Shown: positions 25,076-33,366 of the stretch, piece by piece
Position numbering within the stretch: position 1 is the first letter of the stretch
Layout of the letters: every line of letters begins with the position of its first letter
Assembly: GCF_047228825.1 (NCBI RefSeq)
Contig: NZ_JBFEGN010000002.1
Span: 152,002-216,001 of the forward strand
Direction of reading: 5' to 3'
DNA: 64,000 nucleotides
DNA from: Siminovitchia sp047228825
GTDB lineage: Bacteria; Bacillota; Bacilli; Bacillales; Bacillaceae_C
Translations under genes and position numbers: made by a program
The notes under the pieces: generated by a model
Seen by the model: only the letters and a program-made list of their open reading frames with translations
The model's database searches: none
Told to the model about the DNA's origin: nothing

Positions 25076-25423
25076 ATGGAGACTACAATTTTAATATTTT
25101 TAGGGTTAATGTTTGCACACTTATTAGCAGATTATCCCTTGCAGGGAGATTTTCTAGCCAACATGAAAGGTAAGAATCATATTATCCTAGTTTCACACGC
25201 AGGGATTTGGACAGGTTGCATTGCAATTGCTGGAGTGTTATTAGGCTTAGATATTGGTTTGATTGATGTAATATTGCTTTTTGTTGTCCATACAATTGCT
25301 GACTATCTCAAAGCAACAAATAAACTTTGGTATAAGAAATTGGATGCTTTAAAAGGTGGATTGCTTTCAGATCAATTGATTCATGTGGGGCAGATTGTTG
25401 TGTTAATGACAATGACATATTGA
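25076..25423 (+). CDS. DUF3307 family membrane protein
   Basis: 115 aa. FAHLLADYPLQGDFLANMKGK near the N-terminus, then a His in VSHAGIW and VVHTIADYLKA, match the DUF3307 pattern. Three to four hydrophobic segments. ATG 25076 with CAGGAGGAA upstream. The family is common in phages and bacteria but has no established activity. Confidence 0.75.
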   Translation: METTILIFLGLMFAHLLADYPLQGDFLANMKGKNHIILVSHAGIWTGCIAIAGVLLGLDIGLIDVILLFVVHTIADYLKATNKLWYKKLDALKGGLLSDQLIHVGQIVVLMTMTY

Positions 25424-25438
25424 TAAAGGAGAGATGAA

Positions 25439-25609
25439 ATGGAATCAACTTCAATTATGGAAGCAATAGATGTAATAGAAAGGATTCTCGAACAACCAAG
25501 CTTGCTAGATGAACATCGTATTTACCTAGAATCTTTGCTAAAGGTTTATAAGGCAACTGAGATTATGAACTATTCAATTAGTCGATTAAGTGGGAATGTA
25601 GAGCACTAA
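25439..25609 (+). CDS. small helical phage protein
   Basis: 56 aa, ATG with AAAGGAGAGATG upstream. Two helices, no motif recognised. Confidence 0.55.
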   Translation: MESTSIMEAIDVIERILEQPSLLDEHRIYLESLLKVYKATEIMNYSISRLSGNVEH

Positions 25610-25628
25610 ATAAATGTTTGATTTTATT
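25609..25628. repeat. intergenic dyad (AATAAAT-N6-TTTTATT)
   Basis: Begins at the stop codon. Located 21 bp before 25649. Confidence 0.7.
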
Positions 25629-25648
25629 GATATTGAGAGGTGAGAAGA

Positions 25649-26284
25649 ATAGATGTAAAAGAGTGCAATGAATGCGGAGAGGAAAAGACGCTAGAGGAAT
25701 TTTACTCTCAGAACAAAACAAATAAAAATGGAAATAGCTATACATACTATAACCCAAAATGCAAAGATTGCGTTAAAGAAAATGTTCAAATATGGAGAGA
25801 CACAAATCGAGAAAGGTTCAGAGAGTGGGATAACAATTATGCAAAAACCCCAAAGAGAAAAGAAACTTTGAGAAAAATTTCAATAAATCAAAAACTAAAA
25901 GGCAACGAGCGAAGATGGAGACAAAACAACAAAGATAAGTTAAAACTATATGCCCAAAGATACAATAGCAAGAAACACAATATTTCTGAAGAAGAATGGG
26001 ATCGCTGTAAGAAATATTTTAACCATGAATGTGCTTATTGCGGGATGAGTGAAGAGGCCCATAGGTTAACTTATAAGCAGCAACTACACAAGGAGCATGT
26101 CATACACGATGGTAGAGAAGACATAAAAAATTGCGTGCCGAGCTGTAAAAGTTGCAACTCAAGCAAACGCACATCAACGCTAAACCAGTGGTACAACGTT
26201 GAGCATCCTAATTACTCGAGAGAAAGATATTTAAAAATTTATTACTGGATGAGGTATGACTGTAAGAACAGTAATGCGATATAA
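25649..26284 (+). CDS. free-standing HNH homing endonuclease, paralogue of 5947
   Basis: 211 aa. N-terminal zinc ribbon CNECGEEK ... CKDC, basic middle, then HNH residues AYCGMS, KEHVIHDG and CVPSCKSCNSSK. SEEEW(D/L).CK.YFN and the C-terminal layout match the gene at 5947. AGAGGTGA at 25635-25642 favours ATA 25649; GTG 25640 in frame lies inside that site. It is placed inside the methyltransferase island. Likely a mobile endonuclease. Confidence 0.82.
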   Translation: MDVKECNECGEEKTLEEFYSQNKTNKNGNSYTYYNPKCKDCVKENVQIWRDTNRERFREWDNNYAKTPKRKETLRKISINQKLKGNERRWRQNNKDKLKLYAQRYNSKKHNISEEEWDRCKKYFNHECAYCGMSEEAHRLTYKQQLHKEHVIHDGREDIKNCVPSCKSCNSSKRTSTLNQWYNVEHPNYSRERYLKIYYWMRYDCKNSNAI

Positions 26285-26332
26285 GTTCTGATTTATTACA
26301 TATAAGACACAAAAAGCGAAGGAGTGAAGATT

Positions 26333-26563
26333 GTGGATTTGGATAATTTTATCAAAAACAGTATCAAAAATCCCAAACAAGTCGGAAGTAAGGTCTTTGT
26401 TTATAACGGCAACGGTGAATTAGTAGAAACCTATGATGCTGTTGAGTTAGGGAAAGCGTACTTTTCAATGAGTAACGATATTTTCTTCGATATTTACGGA
26501 TTCAACTTTGTTCCAAAAGGGATATGGTGGGAGCGTTCTAAAAGAGCCGCAGGGAAAATGTAA
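26333..26563 (+). CDS. small phage protein, unknown function
   Basis: 76 aa from GTG 26333 with AAGGAGTG upstream. VFVYNGNGELVETYDAVELGKAYF and WWERSK suggest a small alpha/beta fold. Not recognised. Confidence 0.6.
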   Translation: MDLDNFIKNSIKNPKQVGSKVFVYNGNGELVETYDAVELGKAYFSMSNDIFFDIYGFNFVPKGIWWERSKRAAGKM

Positions 26564-26587
26564 TGGCACAGTACGAAAATTAAATGA

Positions 26588-26607
26588 AATAAAAGAAGAG
26601 TTTTAAT
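26588..26607. repeat. intergenic dyad (AATAAAA-N6-TTTTAAT)
   Basis: Located 36 bp before ATG 26643. Confidence 0.65.
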
Positions 26608-26642
26608 GAGTTAAACTTAATAATTATAAGGAGGAACAAAAA

Positions 26643-26852
26643 ATGGGCAATAAAATTGATATAGATATTCTTAATGACAAAATTAACGACCTTCAAGGTC
26701 AAATCAACACTTTAACATCGGAGATGCAGAGTAAAGCTAGTAAAGATGACATCATTTCAGTTATTAATGTTAGTGAAGAAGGTGTTCGTATCAAAGGAGA
26801 TAAAATTAATATATCATCTGAAACCTTAATTGAAAAAGATGCTATTAAATAA
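26643..26852 (+). CDS. short protein resembling a phage tail-tip fragment
   Basis: 69 aa. A coiled-coil N-terminus (LNDKINDLQGQINTLTSEM) is followed by VSEEGVRIKGDKINIS, a phrase common in the C-terminal part of prophage tail endopeptidase/minor structural proteins. Here it stands alone among early genes. Binding site AAGGAGGAAC, ATG 26643. Either a captured structural fragment or an independent small protein. Confidence 0.55.
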   Translation: MGNKIDIDILNDKINDLQGQINTLTSEMQSKASKDDIISVINVSEEGVRIKGDKINISSETLIEKDAIK

Positions 26853-26866
26853 AATTATGTTTTTAT
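26848..26866. repeat. intergenic dyad interrupted by the methyltransferase element
   Basis: Left arm AATAAAA, N6, then TTTTAT; the final T of the right arm lies at 28432 beyond the insertion. Removing 26867-28431 regenerates AATAAAATTATGTTTTTATT, a perfect dyad. Confidence 0.75.
26859..26866. repeat. 8-bp target-site duplication, left copy (GTTTTTAT)
   Basis: Identical to 28424-28431 and directly outside the inverted repeats. Confidence 0.8.
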
Positions 26867-26887
26867 GGGTATGCAACTTTCAGGGTG
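26867..26887 (+). repeat. left terminal inverted repeat
   Basis: GGGTATGCAACTTTCAGGGT and onward; inverted match at 28403-28423. Confidence 0.75.
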
Positions 26888-26930
26888 GTAGAGTAAGAAG
26901 TTTATAAATAGATAGACAAGTAGTTTCTTT

Positions 26931-26946
26931 AACTTTCAGTGTGAAA
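26931..26946 (+). repeat. left subterminal repeat
   Basis: AACTTTCAGTGTGAAA, the exact reverse complement of 28401-28416. Likely a second transposase-binding site. Confidence 0.7.
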
Positions 26947-26988
26947 ATAAATTAAAAATAAATTAAACAAATATGAGGAGAATCAAAT

Positions 26989-27162
26989 GTGAGAGATGAT
27001 TTGTTTGAAAAAATGACAATGTTGAAAGACGAAGAAAAAACAATGCTCCTATGTAGGCTTTTTGGTCTAATGGAAACTTACGAGTCAGATAGCAAAACAC
27101 TAACTCCAAGCGTATTCTTCGAGATGGTTGAAAGTAAATTATATAAAAGTTCGGGTGGGTGA
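26989..27162 (+). CDS. small protein in methylase element, unknown function
   Basis: 57 aa from GTG 26989 with ATGAGGAGAATC upstream. Helical, Met/Leu-rich N-terminus. First gene of the element. Not recognised. Confidence 0.55.
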   Translation: MRDDLFEKMTMLKDEEKTMLLCRLFGLMETYESDSKTLTPSVFFEMVESKLYKSSGG

Positions 27163-27165
27163 ATT

Positions 27166-27348
27166 ATGAATAAACGAATTAGAAAAAAGAAAGAAAAACA
27201 GCTCTATAAAGGTGAGAATTTCTTCTGCGATAAATGTGATTGTTTCACAGAATGGTATAAGGAAGTAGATACAATGGAACTTTGTCCGAGTTGTTTTGCT
27301 GAATATGTTGGATTGGATACAGAAGAAGTTTGGAGGTGTATCGGATGA
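27166..27348 (+). CDS. small zinc-ribbon protein in methylase element
   Basis: 60 aa. Basic N-terminus (KRIRKKKEKQ), then FFCDKCDCF and LCPSCF: four Cys in two pairs separated by about 20 residues, a zinc ribbon. Its TGA overlaps the methylase ATG (ATGA), so the two are coupled and may act together, for example in DNA binding. Confidence 0.65.
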   Translation: MNKRIRKKKEKQLYKGENFFCDKCDCFTEWYKEVDTMELCPSCFAEYVGLDTEEVWRCIG

Positions 27349-28145
27349 AAACTCCTCTAAGATGGGTCGGCGGAAAAGTTCGACTTTCAAAAGAAATTGT
27401 CCAAATAATGCCTGAGCATAAGTGCTATGTAGAGGTATTTGGTGGAGGATTATCAACCTTATTCTCCAAGCATAAAGCTACACAAGAAGTAGTAAATGAC
27501 ATTAATTCAGAGTTAATAAACTTTTGGAAAGTAATTCAAATTGATTTTGATAATTTTAAAGAGAAATGTAACTATCTGATACCTTCAAGAGAAATTTTTA
27601 TGGAGTATAAACTCCAAAACGTAAGCGAACTAACCGATTTGGATAGAGCTGTAAGGTTTTTTTACCTAAATAGAACTTGTTTTGGTGGAGATATGAACAA
27701 TCCAAGGTTTGGCACGAGTAATTCAAGAAGAAATAGACTTTGCTCTTTAACGGATGATTTTCAAGGTTTTATGACTCCAATTTATGAAAGATTAAAAGAC
27801 GTTACGATTGAAAATTTAGATTGGAAAAATTGTATAGCAAAGTATGACCAAAGAAAAACATCTAAAGAAACCCAAGAAGTGTTATTTTATCTTGACCCAC
27901 CGTATTTAAACCAATATGGATACGAAAGTGAATTTACTATTGAAGACCATATTAAATTAGCTGATACATTATCAAACATTAATGGTAAATTTATTTTGAG
28001 TATAAATCAAGATACTCAAATTACAGAGCTATATAAAGGATATTACTTCATTGATAAGGAACTTAAATGCACATTAAACAAGGATTCAGATAAAGTGTCC
28101 AGTCGAAAAGAATATATAATAACAAACTTCGAGGTGAAACAATGA
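27345..28145 (+). CDS. Dam-type D12 class N6-adenine methyltransferase (element cargo)
   Basis: 266 aa from ATG 27345, with TTGGAGGTG upstream. TPLRWVGGKVRLSKEI, YVEVFGGG (motif I) and YLDPPYLNQYGYE (motif IV) give the Dam-type order. Clearly diverged from the phage enzyme at 22991. It is the main cargo of the transposon-like element; carrying a solitary methylase could shield the mobile DNA from restriction. Its stop overlaps the next gene. Confidence 0.88.
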   Translation: MKTPLRWVGGKVRLSKEIVQIMPEHKCYVEVFGGGLSTLFSKHKATQEVVNDINSELINFWKVIQIDFDNFKEKCNYLIPSREIFMEYKLQNVSELTDLDRAVRFFYLNRTCFGGDMNNPRFGTSNSRRNRLCSLTDDFQGFMTPIYERLKDVTIENLDWKNCIAKYDQRKTSKETQEVLFYLDPPYLNQYGYESEFTIEDHIKLADTLSNINGKFILSINQDTQITELYKGYYFIDKELKCTLNKDSDKVSSRKEYIITNFEVKQ

Positions 28146-28315
28146 TACATTATATGCTTGAACACGAGATGGAAAAGTTTTTAATAATGAATGGTTATGA
28201 TATATATGATTCGGAAAAATGTGTTGATTCGGTTAAAGTTAGTGATTTAGCGATTGAAGAATTTGGATTTAAAAGTCAAATGGATGCTAATGGAACAATA
28301 ACTTATTTTAAATAG
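28142..28315 (+). CDS. small protein in methylase element, unknown function
   Basis: 57 aa, ATGA overlap with the methylase, with TTCGAGGTGAAAC upstream. Acidic and helical. Not recognised. Confidence 0.55.
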   Translation: MIHYMLEHEMEKFLIMNGYDIYDSEKCVDSVKVSDLAIEEFGFKSQMDANGTITYFK

Positions 28316-28324
28316 AAATAATTT

Positions 28325-28342
28325 CACCCTGATAGTTCATAC
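28325..28342 (-). repeat. right subterminal repeat
   Basis: Reverse strand reads GTATGAACTATCAGGGTG, close to the left terminal repeat's GTATGCAACTTTCAGGGTG. Confidence 0.6.
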
Positions 28343-28402
28343 GAACCACACATTTTAAATTTTAATAGATAGGGTGTTTTGAATGAAAAATTATCAAGAT
28401 TT

Positions 28403-28423
28403 CACACTGAAAGTTCAATACCC
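28403..28423 (-). repeat. right terminal inverted repeat
   Basis: Reverse strand reads GGGTATTGAACTTTCAGTGT, matching the left end at 17 of 20 positions. Confidence 0.75.
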
Positions 28424-28431
28424 GTTTTTAT
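28424..28431. repeat. 8-bp target-site duplication, right copy (GTTTTTAT)
   Basis: Identical to 26859-26866. Confidence 0.8.
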
Positions 28432-28455
28432 TGAAAAGCAAATTTTAATTTTTAT

Positions 28456-28484
28456 TTGACATAAATAATCTAATAACATATAAT
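28456..28484 (+). promoter_or_regulatory. consensus sigma-A promoter of the polymerase operon
   Basis: TTGACA, 17 bp, TATAAT: a perfect consensus. The transcribed leader is about 180 nt before the polymerase start. Confidence 0.85.
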
Positions 28485-28507
28485 AAAAGGGTGTAGAGAT
28501 TAATCTG

Positions 28508-28528
28508 CATCCTTGTTTTGTAAGGATG
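28508..28528 (+). promoter_or_regulatory. leader hairpin before polymerase
   Basis: CATCCTT and AAGGATG pair over a 7-nt loop, directly followed by GAGGAG and a 12-codon TTG frame (28541-28579). AGAGATTAATCTG precedes it. It may modulate leader translation; no riboswitch class recognised. Confidence 0.4.
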
Positions 28529-28570
28529 AGGAGAATAGATTGGAGAGCTTATTAAAATATGGAGGAGCAT

Positions 28571-28684
28571 GTGGCTAGTGGTATACTATTGATCTACCAA
28601 AGTAGACAAAAGACTTCTGGGGGCTATAAATGGTTGTATATAGAGGACTATGAAGGGAGGATTGGTAAACTTGTGCATGATTGA
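28571..28684 (+). CDS. possible 37-aa leader peptide overlapping polymerase start
   Basis: GTG 28571 follows TGGAGGAG. The peptide ends at TGA 28684, eight bases inside the polymerase coding start at 28677, so it could couple translation. Sequence unremarkable. Weak candidate. Confidence 0.3.
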   Translation: MASGILLIYQSRQKTSGGYKWLYIEDYEGRIGKLVHD

Positions 28685-31600
28685 GCTACATAATCATACT
28701 GATAGATCGAACATTCGACTTCTCGATAGCACCAATTTTGTAGATGAGTTAATTTTAACAGCAGCTAAATTGGGGAAGAAGGGTGTGTGTATTACGGATC
28801 ATGAGTGCATTTCGGCTCACCCCATCGCAGATAAGTATGTAAAACAATTTAAAAAAGAAGAAAAAATACCAAGCGACTTCCGCCTTTTATACGGGAACGA
28901 AATATACCTTGTAAATTCCTTAGAAGAAGTAAGGGACAATTACAAATCAGGAGAAACAAAATTTCCCCATTTTCTTTTAATAAGTAAGTCAAAATTAGGT
29001 CATGAGTGCTTGCGTGTTTTAAGTTCACAAGCTTGGAGTCAATCATTTTATACAGGACTCATGGAGCGCACACCAACAACAAAGAAGCAATTAGAAGAAG
29101 TATTGCAAAAGTATCCTAATACACTTATAGGAACAAGTGCTTGTCTCGGTTCGGAAAGTTCAATACATATTTTAAATGGTGATTATGATAAAGCCCGTGA
29201 TTTTCTCAGGTGGTGTTCCAATATTTTTGGAAAAGGAAATTTCTTTTTGGAGTTACAACCTGGTGCAGATGGAGAACAGAAAATAGTCAATGAATGGCTA
29301 GTTAAGTTTTCACAGGAGTTAAATTTACCATTGGTTCTGACATCAGATACACATTACCTGAGACCCGAAGACGCACCAATACATGAAGCTTTCTTAAATG
29401 CTAAAGAAGGTGAAAGAGAAGTTGCAAGCTTCTACGCTAACACGTATCTTCACACAACAGAAGAAATTTACGAGAAACTTTTTTATTTAAATAGTGAAAT
29501 TATTGATGAAGCTATGCAAAACACTCTAAAAATTGGTGACATGTGTGAAGATTATAGCTTAGAAAACCCAACTATCATTCCACGTATAGAGCTGCCTGAG
29601 TTTAAATTAAAGCATTTATTTGAGCCAGGATATGAACAATATGAATATATTAAATTAATTAGTCAATCTGAAAGTGAACAAGATCGCTATCTTCTTCATT
29701 TAATTGAAGAAGGGTTTATTGAATTAATCTACTCACCTGAAATGTCAAAGGAAAAATTTCACGAAGTCCTTGCTCGAATAAACATAGAGCTTGAAGAAAT
29801 ATGGCATATCTCCCAAGAATTAGGACAGTCAATGTCCAGTTACTACAATACTATGCAAAAAATTGTTAGCCTAATGTGGGCAGATGAATGTGGAAACGAT
29901 AGTCTAACTGAAGGAAGTGTAGTGGGCGTTGGACGGGGTAGTGCTGCTGGATTCTTAATTTGTTATTTATTGAAGATAACAATGATTAATCCTTTAGAGA
30001 TGGGTGTTGAAATGCCTCATTGGAGACATTTGCATAAGTCACGAGGGGATATTTCAGCCATTGATATTGACGTTGATCAATCACCTGAAAAACGTGCACA
30101 CACGTTTCAGCGTATGCGAGAAGAATTTGGTGAGGATAGGGTTGCACAAGTAGCAACATTTGGAACAACTGGATCAAAATCAGCAATTAAAACTGCCTGT
30201 CGTGGTTTAGGGATTGATCTTGAAACTGCAAATTACATAGCCTCTTTAATACCAGTGAGCAGGGGTCAAAACTATTCAATCTCTGATTGCTTATATGGGA
30301 ATGAAGAAGAAGGACGCAAAAAGGTTCCTGAGTTTATTCGTGAAATTGAAAAATATCCAAGACTACGTGAAGTTGCAGAAAAAATTGAAGGTCTTTGTGA
30401 TAAGAGAAGTATCCATGCTGGTGGAGTGCTAGTCGGTGATGAAAGCTTACTAAAAACAGGCGCATTCATGAGAGCACCAAATGGAACTCTTATTACTCAG
30501 TATTCACTCGATGATGCTCAATACTGCGGAAATATTAAATACGATATTTTGGGTGTCAACAACATCTCAAAGATTCAAAAATCTATGGAGATAATGTTAG
30601 ATGAAGGATTAATTGAATGGCAAGGAACACTCAGAAAAACATTCACAAAATACTTTAGTCCTGACAATATGAATTTAAATAAACCAGAGTATTATGAGTG
30701 GCTTTCGAGTGGAAAAATTCCTGATTTATTTCAGTTTGATACTAGTGTAATGACACAGGCGTTATACAAGGCCAAACCTTCTAATCTCGTTGAAATGGCT
30801 ACTGTGAACAGTTTAGTCAGACTGATGACTGAAGATGGCGAGTCTCCAATTGATGCCTTTGTTAAGCATAAGCAAAACATTGATACATGGTACGAGGAAA
30901 TGAAAAAATGGGGCTTAAATCAAGAAGATATTGCGATTATGGAAGAACATGTCCAACATATTGCAGGTGTTGCTGCTGAACAAGAGACAGCAATGAACCT
31001 TGCTATGGATGAAAGGATTGCTGGTCTATCAGTAGCAGGAGCGAACAGGCTTAGGAAATCAATTGCCAAGAAGTCTCCAAAGGCATATGAATCAGCAAAG
31101 AAGGAGTTTTATGAAGGTGGTAAAAAATTAGGAACACGAAAAGAACTTCTTGATTATGTGTGGAATGTGCAAATAGGGAGAATGAGAGGGTATGGTTTTA
31201 GTGTGCTTCACACGATCTCATATTCTGTTGTAGGACTCCAGAATATTCTAATATGTGCAGACTATTCACCTATTATTTGGTACACAGCTTGTCTTACAAT
31301 CAATAGTGGATCAACAGAGGTTGAAGAAGGAGAAAAAACTAAAAGTACAGATTATGGAAAAATCGCTACGGCTATTGGTGATCTTAAAGGTTACGATGTA
31401 AAAGTTGAACTTCCTTTAATTAATAGTGCAAACTTTGATTTTACTCCTGATATTAATAATAATCGTATCATTTATTCACTAAAAGGCATCGTAGGTATCG
31501 GTGACGACATAGTACGCACAATCATTACCAATCGTCCATACACGTCATTTGAAGATTTCTATGAGCGTTTATACAAAACTAAATTAATCCAACGTCAACA

Positions 31601-32552
31601 TATTTTACAGTTAATTAAGGCAGGGTGTTTCAATGAATTCGATACACCTATTGAAATCATGAAACAATTTTTGGTCAAAGAAGTTGATGTAAAGGATTCA
31701 CTTAATGGACAGAATCTTTCTAGAGTGATTAATCTAGGACTACTTGATACGCCTGAGTTAAATAAGTTTAAGGAGTATTATAACTTTAGAAATTACATCA
31801 AGAAACATGTTCATCAAAAAGTTGATAAGCCAAAGAATAGGATACTCATTCTCAATGAAAGTTTCGCTAAGGAGTTCTTCCAAAATGAGTTTACAGATGA
31901 ATGTATTCATGACTATTTAGGTAATCATATCTTAGTCGATGAGAAGAAATTTGAAAAAGAATACAAAGAAAAAATGGCTCCCTTGATGGAACTATTAAAA
32001 GACAAAGATTTTGTGAGACGGTTTAACATTGCCCAATTTCATGAGTTGTGGAATCAACACGCACAAGGTACTAAAGAAAGTTGGGAAATGGACTCAGTTT
32101 CTTTTTACAGTGAAAAACATGAACTCGAAGATATTGATTATAAGCGATATGGGATAAGCGATTTTAATGAATTGCCTGAAGAACCTGTTGTGATCAATGA
32201 ACGTGAATGGCAAGGTAGAATAATTAAAGATTATCAATTGCACACAATTGTCGGTACGGTAATAGATAAAAATAAAAACTCTCATACTATTACAGTTTTA
32301 ACTCCAACAGGGATTGTGTTAGCGAAGACATACGCAGGATCGTTCGCTCATTATGATAAACAAATCAAGATTAATGGAAAAATCGAAGAAAAATCTTGGT
32401 GGAGTCGTGGAAATTTAGTCTTAATGCGTGGATTTAGACGTGGAGATCAATTTGTTTTAAAAGCACCAAAAGGCCAACACACGGTCAATTTGATCACAGA
32501 AGTACGCTCAGATGGCAGTATCGGAATCCAATCAGAAAGAGCAAAAGTGTAA
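28677..32552 (+). CDS. yorL: DNA polymerase III alpha subunit-like replicative polymerase (YorL type)
   Basis: About 1292 aa. N-terminal PHP domain (MIELHNHTDRSN, then ITDHE). Palm: GRGSAAGF and the catalytic Asp cluster AIDIDVDQ near residue 465. Fingers: RSIHAGGVLVGD. C-terminal helix-hairpin-helix and OB-like regions. It is the phage's own DnaE-type replicase. Start: ATG 28677 gives the natural PHP N-terminus; TTG 28671 is nearer to AAGGGAGG at 28653. It follows a consensus promoter and lies next to the 3D protein, as yorL and yorM do in SPbeta. Confidence 0.92.
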   Translation: MIELHNHTDRSNIRLLDSTNFVDELILTAAKLGKKGVCITDHECISAHPIADKYVKQFKKEEKIPSDFRLLYGNEIYLVNSLEEVRDNYKSGETKFPHFLLISKSKLGHECLRVLSSQAWSQSFYTGLMERTPTTKKQLEEVLQKYPNTLIGTSACLGSESSIHILNGDYDKARDFLRWCSNIFGKGNFFLELQPGADGEQKIVNEWLVKFSQELNLPLVLTSDTHYLRPEDAPIHEAFLNAKEGEREVASFYANTYLHTTEEIYEKLFYLNSEIIDEAMQNTLKIGDMCEDYSLENPTIIPRIELPEFKLKHLFEPGYEQYEYIKLISQSESEQDRYLLHLIEEGFIELIYSPEMSKEKFHEVLARINIELEEIWHISQELGQSMSSYYNTMQKIVSLMWADECGNDSLTEGSVVGVGRGSAAGFLICYLLKITMINPLEMGVEMPHWRHLHKSRGDISAIDIDVDQSPEKRAHTFQRMREEFGEDRVAQVATFGTTGSKSAIKTACRGLGIDLETANYIASLIPVSRGQNYSISDCLYGNEEEGRKKVPEFIREIEKYPRLREVAEKIEGLCDKRSIHAGGVLVGDESLLKTGAFMRAPNGTLITQYSLDDAQYCGNIKYDILGVNNISKIQKSMEIMLDEGLIEWQGTLRKTFTKYFSPDNMNLNKPEYYEWLSSGKIPDLFQFDTSVMTQALYKAKPSNLVEMATVNSLVRLMTEDGESPIDAFVKHKQNIDTWYEEMKKWGLNQEDIAIMEEHVQHIAGVAAEQETAMNLAMDERIAGLSVAGANRLRKSIAKKSPKAYESAKKEFYEGGKKLGTRKELLDYVWNVQIGRMRGYGFSVLHTISYSVVGLQNILICADYSPIIWYTACLTINSGSTEVEEGEKTKSTDYGKIATAIGDLKGYDVKVELPLINSANFDFTPDINNNRIIYSLKGIVGIGDDIVRTIITNRPYTSFEDFYERLYKTKLIQRQHILQLIKAGCFNEFDTPIEIMKQFLVKEVDVKDSLNGQNLSRVINLGLLDTPELNKFKEYYNFRNYIKKHVHQKVDKPKNRILILNESFAKEFFQNEFTDECIHDYLGNHILVDEKKFEKEYKEKMAPLMELLKDKDFVRRFNIAQFHELWNQHAQGTKESWEMDSVSFYSEKHELEDIDYKRYGISDFNELPEEPVVINEREWQGRIIKDYQLHTIVGTVIDKNKNSHTITVLTPTGIVLAKTYAGSFAHYDKQIKINGKIEEKSWWSRGNLVLMRGFRRGDQFVLKAPKGQHTVNLITEVRSDGSIGIQSERAKV

Positions 32553-32640
32553 ATAAATCTAACAACGAAAGGATGGTAGCTTTGGACTGATTGCTAGATG
32601 TACACACTATTCAGCTAGTAATAGTCGAAGTATTAACTTT

Positions 32641-33354
32641 ATGAATTTACCTAAAATAAAAAACAATAAAAAACACTTTCTTGTTATATCGCTGGTTATA
32701 GCAGTGTTGCTATGTGGAATCATCCAACAAAGACAACTTAATGTTATTAAAAAGGAAAAAGAGGAAACCGAGCAACAATCAAGAAAAACACAAAGAAAAA
32801 ACGAGTCTTTGATGGATGAAATATTTGATAAAAACAACCAACTGGAGAAGCAAGAAGGTGAGTTAAACAAACTTAAAGAGAGTGAGAAAATACTAAACAA
32901 GAAGAACAGTGATCTGCAAGAACAGTTAAAGAAAAAAGACACTGAGATTAACCAACTAAACGACAAAATTAAAAAAATGAGTAGCAAACCTGAACAGGCT
33001 GTTGCTCAGTCTGACAACAGTAAAAACAACAATCAAGAAGAATGGATGACATTTGAAGCAACTTACTATGACGCATTTTGTAATACCGGCTGCACGGGAA
33101 AAACTGCTCTAGGATGGAATGTAAGCAATACAGTTTATCATCAAGGACATCGGGTTGTGGCAGTTGATCCAAATGTAATTTCACTAGGATCATTATTAGA
33201 AATTAAAACACCTTATAAATCATTTACAGCATTGGCTGGTGACACAGGTGGTGATATTAAAAATCACAGAATTGATATTCTTGTAGAGAGTAAAAGTAAG
33301 GCATATAAGTTAGGAAGACACAACGTTAAGGTAAGAGTTATCAAAGAAGGTTAA
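32641..33354 (+). CDS. yorM: 3D-domain protein with N-terminal anchor and coiled coil (YorM type)
   Basis: 237 aa. Transmembrane helix at about residues 13-28, coiled coil about 33-115, then a C-terminal 3D domain with the aspartates in AVDPNVISLGS, AGDTGGDIK and RIDILVES. The 3D fold (MltA/EG45-like double-psi barrel) is linked to cell-wall binding or cleavage. No binding site precedes ATG 32641; GAAAGGATGG at 32568-32577 and an open frame upstream allow a non-ATG start near 32590. Its role beside a polymerase in SPbeta-type phages is unexplained. Confidence 0.85.
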   Translation: MNLPKIKNNKKHFLVISLVIAVLLCGIIQQRQLNVIKKEKEETEQQSRKTQRKNESLMDEIFDKNNQLEKQEGELNKLKESEKILNKKNSDLQEQLKKKDTEINQLNDKIKKMSSKPEQAVAQSDNSKNNNQEEWMTFEATYYDAFCNTGCTGKTALGWNVSNTVYHQGHRVVAVDPNVISLGSLLEIKTPYKSFTALAGDTGGDIKNHRIDILVESKSKAYKLGRHNVKVRVIKEG

Positions 33355-33366
33355 GGAAGTGATTCA

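Larger units (their letters stand above)
26867..28423. mobile_element. transposase-less element with terminal inverted repeats carrying a Dam-type methylase
   Basis: 1557 bp. Ends: left GGGTATGCAACTTTCAGGGT; right, read inwards, GGGTATTGAACTTTCAGTGT (17 of 20 positions match). Flanked by an exact 8-bp duplication GTTTTTAT. Each end has a second internal copy of the core: 26931-26946 matches the right end's AACTTTCAGTGTGAAA exactly, and 28325-28342 in reverse resembles the left end. Inside are four compact genes (57-aa protein, zinc protein, Dam-type enzyme, 57-aa protein) with ATGA overlaps and no transposase. It is probably a non-autonomous transposon mobilised in trans. The family cannot be named by eye. 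Confidence 0.75.
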
